From contig CAJWEZ010000032.1 of NCBI GenBank assembly GCA_913030605.1, forward strand, positions 1 through 50,538: a stretch of 50,538 nucleotides of DNA, read 5' to 3'. The notes beneath the pieces were generated by a model. It did not search any database and had not been told where the DNA came from. It worked only from the letters and a program-made list of their open reading frames with translations. The position numbers and the translations under genes were made by a program. The stretch is from an uncultured Spirochaeta sp. (GTDB taxonomy: Bacteria; Spirochaetota; Spirochaetia; DSM-27196; Alkalispirochaetaceae). The number at the start of each line of letters is the position of its first letter. The stretch's first letter is position 1. Below, in pieces: positions 23,457 through 30,470 of the stretch.

Positions 23457-24333
23457 TCAGAACGTCACCGGCCTGCGCGGCGGCGACGATCCGTTCCGGG
23501 TTGGTGGAACCCACAACGGGAACGATGCGGGCGGGGTGACGCATGATCCACGCCAGCACCACCGCCTCCCGGGAGACACCGCGTTCCCGCGCCAGATCGG
23601 CGACCATCCGTGTGGCCGCGTTGTCCTCGGCGTTGGTGTCCCCGGCGTTTTTGTCCCCGGCGCCGGAGTACCGCCCATGGGCCAGCGGCGACCACGCCTG
23701 GAGTGTGATGTCGTGGAGACGGCAGTACTCCACCGTGTCGGCGGCGCGCTGAGGGTAGTCAGGCTCGCGCTGATTCACCGCTACCCCAGTGGTGATCAGA
23801 TCCGGGTGTGCGAGACTTACCTCCATCTGGTTCGCCGACAGACGCTGATCCAGGGTGCGCTGCAGCAGCTCGATCTGCATTGCCGAGTGGTTGCTGACAC
23901 CGAACGCGGCCACCTTTCCGGTCCGTTCCAGCTCGTCGAAGGCCGCCGCGACCTCCTCCGGTTCCACGAGCGGATCGGGACGGTGCAGCAGGAGCGAGTC
24001 GAGGCGCTCCACACCGAGCCGCTCGAGAATGCCGTCGACGGACGAGAGAATGTGATCCCGGGAAAAGTCGTACATCACCGGGTCACCCAGGCGAATTCCG
24101 CACTTGGACTGCAGCAGCATCTCCGACCGCAGACCGGGGTGCGCCGCGAGCCATTCGCCGAACACCCGCTCGGAGTTGCCGGCACAGTAGATGTCGGCGT
24201 GGTCGAATATCCGGTAGCCCGCCTCCCACGCCGCGTCCAGGGCGGCGAACGCGGCCCGTCTGGTGTCATCATCCGGCGGCGTACCGTCCCAGCTGCCGCC
24301 GATTCGCATGCATCCGTAGATTAGTGAAGTCAT
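23398..24333 (-). CDS. Aldo/keto reductase
   Basis: 311 residues, (beta/alpha)8 NADPH-dependent oxidoreductase, close in plan to YdhF. Catalytic tetrad: Asp and Tyr in FDHADIYCAGNSE, Lys in LLQSKCGI, His in LLLHRPDPL. NADPH contacts near VVGSTNPERI. A short Asn/Asp/Ala-rich insertion (SGAGDKNAGDTNAEDN) lies around residue 235. The ATG at 24333 has no ribosome-binding site and a -10-like GAGAAT 6 bases upstream. It overlaps the small coiled-coil gene tail-to-tail by 59 bases and is divergent from the EamA exporter. Substrate unknown. Confidence 0.92.
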   Translation of the reverse strand: MTSLIYGCMRIGGSWDGTPPDDDTRRAAFAALDAAWEAGYRIFDHADIYCAGNSERVFGEWLAAHPGLRSEMLLQSKCGIRLGDPVMYDFSRDHILSSVDGILERLGVERLDSLLLHRPDPLVEPEEVAAAFDELERTGKVAAFGVSNHSAMQIELLQRTLDQRLSANQMEVSLAHPDLITTGVAVNQREPDYPQRAADTVEYCRLHDITLQAWSPLAHGRYSGAGDKNAGDTNAEDNAATRMVADLARERGVSREAVVLAWIMRHPARIVPVVGSTNPERIVAAAQAGDVLISREEWYGLLQAARGSGMP

Positions 24334-24397
24334 GCCGTCATTCTCGCCGATCGCGACTTGTGGGGCAACGGAGCGGCGGGCTACACTTTCGCCACCG
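24334..24397. promoter_or_regulatory. Divergent overlapping leaderless-type promoters (AKR / EamA)
   Basis: Minus strand: TTGCCC (24363-24368), 17 bases, GAGAAT (24340-24345), 6 bases, ATG at 24333. Plus strand: TTGTGG (24358-24363), 18 bases, TACACT (24382-24387), 10 bases, ATG at 24398. The two -35 boxes overlap at one base, so the genes share one control site. Confidence 0.6.
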
Positions 24398-25327
24398 ATG
24401 AAACCTCATCCCGTGCTCGTCCAGGGAGCGATGCTCCTGACTATGGTCTTCTGGGGCGTATCGTTCGTCGCCTCCAAGCTGGTCCTCTCGCAGATTCAGC
24501 CCCTCACCTACATGGGGGTTCGCTTCCTCATCGCCTCTGTCCTGCTCGCCGTCGTCATGGCGCTCCGCGGACGCCCAGCGTTTTCGCGGAAGACGCACCT
24601 TCTCATCGCCCTGACCGCCCTGGCGGAGCCGGTGGCCTACTTTCTCTTCGAGAGCTACGGGATACGCCTGATCACCGCCACCACGGCATCGCTCATCATC
24701 GCCACCATTCCGCTGGCGGTGACGATCCTCGCCTCGCTGTTCCTCGGGGAGCCGGCCCGGCCCGGCGGTCTCGTCGCCGTCGGCGTGTCGATCGCGGGAA
24801 TCGCCCTTCTTGTGGTCGGCGGCGACCCGGCCGGCGAAAGCGCCCGCAACCAGGTGGTGGGCATCCTGCTGGTGGCGGGCGCGGTGCTCTCGGCGGCGTT
24901 CTACATCACCCTGGCGCGGGACCTGACCCAGAAGGTGGACCCGGTACACCTTACGGTGATTCAGACATGGTGGGGCGCCGCCGTGTTCGGTCTCCTCTGG
25001 GGGATGCAGTCACCGTCGGGTCGGTCGCTTGCGGGGCTGAGCGCGTGGGGATGGATCGCGCTCGCCTTTCTCGCGGTGGGAGCCACGGTCGGTGCGTTTC
25101 TGCTCTACAACTGGGCGTTGCGCTACGAACGAGCCGCCACCGCCGCCCTGTACATCAACGCGATCCCCGTGATCACCGCACTGACCGGGTGGGTCGCCCT
25201 GGGCGAGCGGCTGACGCCGCTGCAGCTCGCCGGCGGCGCCCTCGTCCTCGTCTCCGTGCGCATCGCCACACGCGCTGCACCGGAACCGGTGGCTGAAACC
25301 GTACACAACCTGCCTCCGGAGGCGTGA
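24398..25327 (+). CDS. EamA-family drug/metabolite exporter (copy 1)
   Basis: 309 residues, ten membrane helices in two repeated EamA halves. Each half opens with a proline/tryptophan-rich first helix; MVFWGVSFVASKLVL at the start is typical, and GVSIAGIALLVVGG and FLLYNWALRYERAATAALYINAIPVITAL mark the inner repeats. Substrate unknown. ATG at 24398 is preferred to an in-frame start at 24332 because the longer N-terminus would overlap the divergent promoter. The next gene starts 2 bases after the stop. Confidence 0.93.
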   Translation: MKPHPVLVQGAMLLTMVFWGVSFVASKLVLSQIQPLTYMGVRFLIASVLLAVVMALRGRPAFSRKTHLLIALTALAEPVAYFLFESYGIRLITATTASLIIATIPLAVTILASLFLGEPARPGGLVAVGVSIAGIALLVVGGDPAGESARNQVVGILLVAGAVLSAAFYITLARDLTQKVDPVHLTVIQTWWGAAVFGLLWGMQSPSGRSLAGLSAWGWIALAFLAVGATVGAFLLYNWALRYERAATAALYINAIPVITALTGWVALGERLTPLQLAGGALVLVSVRIATRAAPEPVAETVHNLPPEA

Positions 25328-25329
25328 CG

Positions 25330-25884
25330 ATGACGCACCATGCCTTCAGTCACTGCCCCGCCTGTGGTGCCGACACCCTCGGATTCGACGGCACCAACCG
25401 ATTCACCTGTCGGCGCTGTGGTTTCGTGTTCTTCCACAATACCGCCGCAGCGTGTGGCGCAATCCTGACCGTACCCGACGATGCCGGCGGTGATCCCGAC
25501 GGGGGCCGTGTCCTCCTTCTCGTACGGGGCAACGAGCCCGCCCGTGGAATGCTCGATTTTCCCGGAGGGTTCATCGACCCCGGTGAATCGGCGGAAGACG
25601 CCCTGCGCCGCGAGATCCGTGAGGAGATCGATGCCGAAGCCCGTGACCTGCGCTATTTCTGCTCCGCGCCCAACGAGTATCGCTACCGTGGTGTGGTGTA
25701 CAATACCTGTGACCTGGTGTTCACCGGGCGACTGGATCGGCCGCCGGAATCGGTACAGCAGGAGGAGATCGACGGATACCGGCTCCTCCGTCGGGAGGAT
25801 ATCCGGCTCGAACGGATCGCCTTTCCCTCTCTGCGATCGGCGATGGCACGATTCCTCCAACGGGAAGTCGATGATTTCGGCTGA
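25330..25884 (+). CDS. Zinc-ribbon Nudix hydrolase
   Basis: 184 residues. Residues 8-30 form a zinc ribbon: CPAC...CRRC, as in NudC-like and related Nudix proteins. The Nudix box is complete: GGFIDPGESAEDALRREI followed by REEI (GX5EX7REUXEE). It should cleave a nucleoside-diphosphate-linked substrate; which one is not visible. ATG at 25330 has GGAGG 7 bases upstream, better placed than the GTG at 25324. Start lies 2 bases after the EamA stop, so the two are co-transcribed. Confidence 0.92.
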   Translation: MTHHAFSHCPACGADTLGFDGTNRFTCRRCGFVFFHNTAAACGAILTVPDDAGGDPDGGRVLLLVRGNEPARGMLDFPGGFIDPGESAEDALRREIREEIDAEARDLRYFCSAPNEYRYRGVVYNTCDLVFTGRLDRPPESVQQEEIDGYRLLRREDIRLERIAFPSLRSAMARFLQREVDDFG

Positions 25885-25886
25885 CG

Positions 25887-25908
25887 GCTGGAATTCGTGC
25901 ATTCCAGC
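25887..25908. promoter_or_regulatory. 8-bp inverted repeat upstream of the receiver gene
   Basis: GCTGGAAT (25887-25894), 6-base spacer, ATTCCAGC (25901-25908). It starts just after the Nudix stop and ends 4 bases before TAGACT (25913-25918), a possible -10 box. No T-run, so more likely an operator than a terminator. Confidence 0.5.
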
Positions 25909-25928
25909 GATGTAGACTTCAGGAAAGG

Positions 25929-26303
25929 ATGGACCACCGACCCGCCATGCGCGCGCTGATTGTTGAAGACGAACCGATCTTTCGAATGGATCTGACGATG
26001 CGGCTCAAGCGTCTCGGATTCGACTCGATCGATGAAACACCGTATGCGGGCAAGTCCATCGAAATCGCGCGGGAACACGCCTTCGATCTGATCATCATGG
26101 ACATTCGCCTCAAGGACGACCTGAGCGGCATCGACGCCGCCCGCGAGATCTCCCGGGAATGGACGTACCCGATCATCGTCATGAGCGCCTACCAGATCAA
26201 CGAGGACGAAATCCGGCGCGACATCCCCACGTTGCGCCGCTTTGTCTCCAAACCGGTCTCCGACGACGATCTGCGGTCGGCGGTCTCGGAGGCCGTGGGC
26301 TGA
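25929..26303 (+). CDS. Single-domain response regulator (CheY-like)
   Basis: 124 residues, only a receiver domain: LIVEDEP at the start, phospho-acceptor in DLIIMDIRLKDDLSGIDAA, conserved Thr/Ser strand IVMSAYQ, and FVSKPVSD with the conserved Lys. No output domain. The ATG at 25929 directly follows AGGAAAGG, which is too close to be an ideal ribosome-binding site; an in-frame ATG at 25947 (MRALIVEDEP) is an alternative start. The cupin gene begins on the base after its stop, so the two are coupled. It probably relays phosphate from one of the soluble or membrane kinases nearby. Confidence 0.9.
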   Translation: MDHRPAMRALIVEDEPIFRMDLTMRLKRLGFDSIDETPYAGKSIEIAREHAFDLIIMDIRLKDDLSGIDAAREISREWTYPIIVMSAYQINEDEIRRDIPTLRRFVSKPVSDDDLRSAVSEAVG

Positions 26304-26699
26304 ATGGCCGCGTTTCCCGTTACCAGGATTTACGCAGACGCCGCGGGAACGACCCATTTCCAGGACGGTGTGATTGAACTCGCCGACGGCGGACCGATCG
26401 GGCTGCTGTCGGACCCGATCGACACCGACCGGGTGATCTTTCGGAGTACCGACGCCGGCTACGACTACGACTGGCACCCGGCGCCGCGGCGCCAGTTCAT
26501 CCTCATGATGAGCGGAGAGATCGAAATCGAGGTCGGCGACGGCACGGTTCGTCGCTTTGCAGCGGGGGAAACGGTGTTCCTCGAGGACACGGAGCCACCC
26601 GGGCATCGCACGCGGAACACCGGAGCGGTCCCCCGCTACTCGGTGTTCATTCAGACGGATGCGCCGGTCCCGTTCCGTCCGACGGAACCGGCTCCCTGA
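26304..26699 (+). CDS. Small cupin protein
   Basis: 131 residues, one cupin barrel. Motif 1 region is WHPAPRRQFILMMSGEIEIEVGDG and motif 2 region is GHRTRNTG. It has a partial metal site: His in WHP and GHR, but the usual HxH is not complete, so metal binding is uncertain. Similar proteins act as non-catalytic ligand binders. It starts with no gap after the receiver gene, and a GGAGG lies 11 bases upstream inside that gene. The 3' end overlaps the convergent hydroxylase gene by 53 bases. Confidence 0.8.
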   Translation: MAAFPVTRIYADAAGTTHFQDGVIELADGGPIGLLSDPIDTDRVIFRSTDAGYDYDWHPAPRRQFILMMSGEIEIEVGDGTVRRFAAGETVFLEDTEPPGHRTRNTGAVPRYSVFIQTDAPVPFRPTEPAP

Positions 26700-27210
26700 T
26701 CGCCCGCTGCATCTCCCGGATCTCCCTGAGCTTGGCATCGATCGCCTCCCGATTGGCCTCGTCGTAGAACCGCGGCGCCCAGAGGAAATGGAAACTGACC
26801 GCGCTGCCACGGGTCACGGTGGCATGGTGCATGCGGTGGGCGTTGACGATCCGGCGCAGGTAGGGATGCCGGGGCGAAAACTTCAGACCCCGGATTCGCC
26901 CGTGGAACATGATGTCGTGAAAAACGACATAGCCGACACCGTAGATCGCCACACCCACACCGGCGGCCGTGATTTCGAACAGGCTGGACCGAATCCCGAT
27001 CGCCACCAGACCGGTTGAGATCGCAGCGAAGAGCAGAAAGTACAGGTCGTTTTTCTGAAATACGCGGCCGGTGCTGCGGTGGTGATCCGCGTGCAGGCAC
27101 CATCCCTGCCCGTGCATCACGTACTTGTGAAGAACCCGGGCGACAAACTCCATCCCGATCGCCGATCCGACGAGAGCCACTGCCGCGATTCCGATGCGCA
27201 GTATCTCCAC
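26647..27210 (-). CDS. Carotenoid-hydroxylase-like (CrtZ/fatty acid hydroxylase superfamily) membrane protein
   Basis: 187 residues with three or four membrane helices and the diiron histidine clusters of the superfamily: HKYVMHG, HADHH, HDIMFHGR and NAHRMHH. The spacing and length match bacterial beta-carotene hydroxylases (CrtZ), which add hydroxyls to the ionone rings using O2. No other carotenoid gene is in the window, so the substrate could also be another lipid. It starts 12 bases after the dienelactone-hydrolase-like gene on the same strand. Confidence 0.82.
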   Translation of the reverse strand: MEILRIGIAAVALVGSAIGMEFVARVLHKYVMHGQGWCLHADHHRSTGRVFQKNDLYFLLFAAISTGLVAIGIRSSLFEITAAGVGVAIYGVGYVVFHDIMFHGRIRGLKFSPRHPYLRRIVNAHRMHHATVTRGSAVSFHFLWAPRFYDEANREAIDAKLREIREMQRAIREPVPSDGTGPAHPSE

Positions 27211-27222
27211 AAAAGTCCCCCG

Positions 27223-28101
27223 TTATCGCCCGGCGACCAGCGCGTCCGCCAGAAACAGCCGCATTCTGTCCCACGCCGAAGCGGCGGGTCCCGGCGTACG
27301 AATCGACGTCGGATCGACGAAGGCGTGGCCCACGCCGTCGTACACCTCGATCTCCGCGCTGCGTCCGGCCTCGACCAGAATCGTCCCGAGACGCCGGGCA
27401 TCCTCGACCGGGATCGTCCGGTCCTCCGACCCGTAGATGCCCAGCAGCGGACCGCCGACGGCCAGCGACCCGATCGCGTCCGGATCGGTGATCGGACCAC
27501 CGCCGTAGAAGATTCCCGTCGCCGCAAGGTCCGGTGTCCGGGTACCGAGCAGCATCGCCTGGGTACCGCCGAAGCAGAACCCCACCACGGCGATGCGGCG
27601 GGGATCCACACCGGACTGGGAACGGAGATCGTCGAGGGCCGAATCCAGATCCGCAGCGATCTGTTCCTGCGGGATCACCGCCATCTGCACCAGCGCCCCC
27701 GGGACGCTGACCGCAACGTGGCCCCGCAGCGCATCCGGGGCCAGCACCACGTACCCGTCGGCGGCCAGCTGCTCCGCCATCGCGAGGGTGTCGCGTCGAA
27801 GCCCCCACCATTCATGGAGCAGCAGCACCGCCGGGAGGCGCCCGTCCCGCGACGGCTCCACCCGGACGGTCGTACCGGTTGCAGGGCGGGGCGCAAAGCG
27901 GCGCGCCTCGGCTGGCCGAATCAGGTAGCCGCCGATCGTGGTTCCGTCGGCGCTTCGCCAGCGGTGGTTCCACGCGGTCTCCGAACCCAGACCGCCAAAC
28001 GCATCGAGGACTCCCCAGAGGGCCACGGCCGCCACCAGCAGCAGAGGCCCGAGAATGAGCCATCTGCCCCATCGCCGTCGCCGCCGTCGTGTACCGGTCA
28101 T
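27223..28101 (-). CDS. Membrane-anchored dienelactone hydrolase family protein
   Basis: 292 residues. An Arg-rich start (MTGTRRRRRRW) then one hydrophobic helix (about 14-35) anchors it in the inner membrane; the rest should face the periplasm. Alpha/beta-hydrolase features of the DLH family: LLLHEWWGLR, nucleophile Cys in GFCFGGTQA, the acid Asp in GSEDRTIP and the His in YDGVGHAF. The family cleaves cyclic esters, but many members have other ester substrates. A TTGACT, 17 bases, GAGCTT, 6 bases, ATG layout (28101-28136) suggests another leaderless start, though the -10 is poor. Confidence 0.87.
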   Translation of the reverse strand: MTGTRRRRRRWGRWLILGPLLLVAAVALWGVLDAFGGLGSETAWNHRWRSADGTTIGGYLIRPAEARRFAPRPATGTTVRVEPSRDGRLPAVLLLHEWWGLRRDTLAMAEQLAADGYVVLAPDALRGHVAVSVPGALVQMAVIPQEQIAADLDSALDDLRSQSGVDPRRIAVVGFCFGGTQAMLLGTRTPDLAATGIFYGGGPITDPDAIGSLAVGGPLLGIYGSEDRTIPVEDARRLGTILVEAGRSAEIEVYDGVGHAFVDPTSIRTPGPAASAWDRMRLFLADALVAGR

Positions 28102-28107
28102 GGGACA

Positions 28108-28136
28108 AAGCTCATCAATCCCCGGGCGGTAGTCAA
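28108..28136 (-). promoter_or_regulatory. Possible leaderless-type promoter of the hydrolase gene
   Basis: Minus strand: TTGACT (28131-28136), 17 bases, GAGCTT (28108-28113), 6 bases, ATG at 28101. Good -35 and spacing, weak -10. A plus-strand TACTGT (28154-28159) ends 9 bases before the divergent ATG at 28169. Confidence 0.4.
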
Positions 28137-28168
28137 TACGCGACGCGTTTGGGTACTGTGAAACGGCT

Positions 28169-28654
28169 ATGCGGCAGGAAAACGCGATCGGACTGGGACT
28201 CACGGCAGGCATCATCCTCGCGGCGCTCGGCGTGACCGATATCGTCCGGGAAGCGTGGATCGGCCTGGTGACGCCGCCGGGTGCGCTCATCCCGAGTCCC
28301 GTGGCGGTGTTTTCGGCCTATCTGGTCCAGACCGCGGTCCTCGTCTGGATTACGTTCCGGGCGTACCGGTTTGACCATCACGGCATCACCGCGGCGGCCT
28401 GGGTTCTCGCAACGTGGGAGGCGATCGCGATGATCACTCGGCAGAACCTGCTCGAGATGAAGCACCTCCAGCCCACGCTGTACACGATCACCGCCTTCGT
28501 CCACATCGTCGGAGCGGCGTCGCTGTTCCTGGCCATGGGCATCCGGGCACACCACGCCCATCAGCGAGATCGCCGCGAGGCACGCTACGCCGCCCAGGAA
28601 TATCGCGGCAGACGGGCCCGGAGCCGTACCTTGTCTCCGCGCGAACCGCGGTAG
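28169..28654 (+). CDS. Four-helix membrane protein, unknown
   Basis: 161 residues, four predicted membrane helices (about 5-27, 42-63, 70-92, 108-128) and a basic, Arg-rich cytoplasmic tail (RDRREARYAAQEYRGRRARSR). No family recognised. It is divergent from the DLH-like gene and 19 bases upstream of the sulfatase-like gene, so they may be co-transcribed. TACTGT ends 9 bases before the ATG; there is no ribosome-binding site. Confidence 0.75.
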   Translation: MRQENAIGLGLTAGIILAALGVTDIVREAWIGLVTPPGALIPSPVAVFSAYLVQTAVLVWITFRAYRFDHHGITAAAWVLATWEAIAMITRQNLLEMKHLQPTLYTITAFVHIVGAASLFLAMGIRAHHAHQRDRREARYAAQEYRGRRARSRTLSPREPR

Positions 28655-28660
28655 TATCGT
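28655..28660 (+). promoter_or_regulatory. -10-like box ahead of the sulfatase-like gene
   Basis: TATCGT ends 13 bases before the ATG at 28674, with TTGTCT (28631-28636) 18 bases upstream. The leader would be about 7 bases, too short for a ribosome-binding site. Confidence 0.4.
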
Positions 28661-28673
28661 TCCGGTACCAACT

Positions 28674-30386
28674 ATGCGCACCCGGAACACCCTGACCGGC
28701 GGTCGCGCCGCCGTGATCGCCTCCACGCTGCTCCTGCTGATCCCCCTTGCGCTCCTGGCGACGGTACTCAGTCTCCCCGATCTCGTACGCGGATCGTTCC
28801 TCGCGATTCCCGCGCACGGCGAACTGGCGCTGCTTGTTCTGGTGATCTGGTGGGCCGACGGGCCCGGTCGGCGGCGACGTCTGGTCCGGCGCGCCGCCGG
28901 AGTTGCCCTCGGGTACCTGATCGGTTTCGCGGTTGCGGAAGCCGGCGTGCGATGGGTATACGCCCGCCCCTTCTCGCCGGGTATCGACATTCCCATGGTA
29001 CGAAGCCTGATCCAGCTTGGCCTCGGTCCCGTCGGCCCCCTGGCCGATATCCTGACGCCGATCGTGATCGTCGTGATCTTCACCGCCTTTTTCGCGATCG
29101 GAATCGCCGTGGAATCGACGGTGACGGCCCTGTGGCGACGCCTTCCGGCGCCACGCGCAGCGGGGGCCTCCGCTGTTGGCGTCATCGTCCTCGCCGCCAC
29201 CGTCGCCGGTTTCGTCGGCGGCTCCGTTCCGGTGGTTCATTCGTTCACCGCCTGGGGAGATCGCCCCGGACTCCACCTCCGGGAGGTGACGCTGGACAGC
29301 GGGCCGGCCGCCACCGGCATTCCCGAGACCGCTCCGACCACGACGAATGCGCATGACACGCCCGTCTACCGGTTTCCCGGGATCCTGGATCGCGACATCT
29401 ACGTGTTCGCGATCGAGGCCTACGGGTACGCAACGGTCACACACCGCGAGATCGCCGAGGCGCTGGCTCCGGATCGGCAGAGCCTGGAGGCAGCGTTCCG
29501 GTCGCGGGGGTACCGGGTGGTGTCGAGCTACCTCCGGTCGCCGGTCGCGGGCGGGTTCAGCTGGCTGGCCGAGGCAACGTTTCTGACCGGTCAGTGGATC
29601 GACTCTCAGGCAGCATTCGAGGAACTCTACGATGCCGAGGTTCCGTCGCTCACCGGCGTGCTGCAGGCTGCGGGCTACCGCACCTCTACCGTCCGCCCCG
29701 GCACCGTACACGGCGCGTGGCCCGAAGGCTGGGACCTCTACCGTTTCGAGGATGCGCTGATCGCCTACGATGGTGATTTCGACTACCACGGTCCCTGGTT
29801 CTCGTACGTCGCCGTTGCCGATCAGTACGCTATCCGCGCCGGGGACCGCTGGGTGAAGCGCGCCATCGCCCCCGGCGGTGTTGCCGCCGATCGGCCGCTG
29901 CTTGCGTACTATCAGCTCGTTAGCAGTCACACGCCTTTCAACCGTATCCCCCCGTATCTTGCCGACTGGTCGTCCCTCGGAAACGGAGCGGTCTACAACG
30001 AGCTCTCCGATCGGATCCTGACGTTCGACAATACGTGGACCGGGGGTACCCAACTCGTGGAGGGCTACACCGCCGCGATCTCGTACGTCCTTCGGACGCT
30101 CGCCGGCTACGTCCGCGGCGAGATGGACGTATCCCGGAGTCCGATCGTGGTGATATTCGGCGACCATCAGGCGCAGCGCCCGATCAGGGAGCCAAATGCG
30201 CACCTGTCCGTCCCGATCCATATCGCCAGTCCGGACCCGGCCGTTCTGCAGGCGTTCGTGGACCGGGGATTTCGGCGGGGGATGGTGAGCGACGAGGCGC
30301 CGCCGCACCGCGCCATGTCTGATTTCTTTCCGCTCTTCATCGATGTCGCGCGGGGCGCCCCGCCCACCGCTGCCGGCGGAGGTTGA
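28674..30386 (+). CDS. LtaS-like membrane sulfatase/phosphotransferase
   Basis: 570 residues. Residues 1-190 hold five membrane helices; the rest is an extracytoplasmic alkaline-phosphatase-fold domain. Landmarks shared with the LTA-synthase/sulfatase family: DIYVFAIEAYGYATV (family start, where the metal-binding Glu is), GGFSWLAEATFLTG (region of the nucleophilic Thr/Ser), SSHTPFNRIPPY, and VVIFGDHQAQRP (metal-binding Asp-His). Members transfer phosphoglycerol or phosphoethanolamine groups to envelope glycans or lipids. The nucleophile is not certain. Activity and substrate are inferred from the fold. Confidence 0.8.
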   Translation: MRTRNTLTGGRAAVIASTLLLLIPLALLATVLSLPDLVRGSFLAIPAHGELALLVLVIWWADGPGRRRRLVRRAAGVALGYLIGFAVAEAGVRWVYARPFSPGIDIPMVRSLIQLGLGPVGPLADILTPIVIVVIFTAFFAIGIAVESTVTALWRRLPAPRAAGASAVGVIVLAATVAGFVGGSVPVVHSFTAWGDRPGLHLREVTLDSGPAATGIPETAPTTTNAHDTPVYRFPGILDRDIYVFAIEAYGYATVTHREIAEALAPDRQSLEAAFRSRGYRVVSSYLRSPVAGGFSWLAEATFLTGQWIDSQAAFEELYDAEVPSLTGVLQAAGYRTSTVRPGTVHGAWPEGWDLYRFEDALIAYDGDFDYHGPWFSYVAVADQYAIRAGDRWVKRAIAPGGVAADRPLLAYYQLVSSHTPFNRIPPYLADWSSLGNGAVYNELSDRILTFDNTWTGGTQLVEGYTAAISYVLRTLAGYVRGEMDVSRSPIVVIFGDHQAQRPIREPNAHLSVPIHIASPDPAVLQAFVDRGFRRGMVSDEAPPHRAMSDFFPLFIDVARGAPPTAAGGG

Positions 30387-30430
30387 GCTGCCGGCCGAGG
30401 TTGAGCTGCCGGCCGAGGTTGAGCTGCCGG
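30379..30430 (+). repeat. Three tandem copies of an 18-bp unit at the end of the sulfatase-like gene
   Basis: Units at 30379-30396, 30397-30414 and 30415-30430 (third copy loses its last two bases), core GAGGTTGAGCTGCCGG. The first unit contains the stop codon (TGA at 30384-30386), so each extra copy repeats an in-frame stop. 18 bp is a whole number of codons, consistent with slippage. Confidence 0.85.
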
Positions 30431-30457
30431 CACCTCGCAATGACACGGTCATTCTCC

Positions 30458-30463
30458 TACACT
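30458..30463 (+). promoter_or_regulatory. -10 box of a leaderless-type promoter (5TMR kinase)
   Basis: TACACT ends 7 bases before the ATG at 30471. No clear -35 box and no ribosome-binding site. Confidence 0.45.
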
Positions 30464-30470
30464 TAACAGC

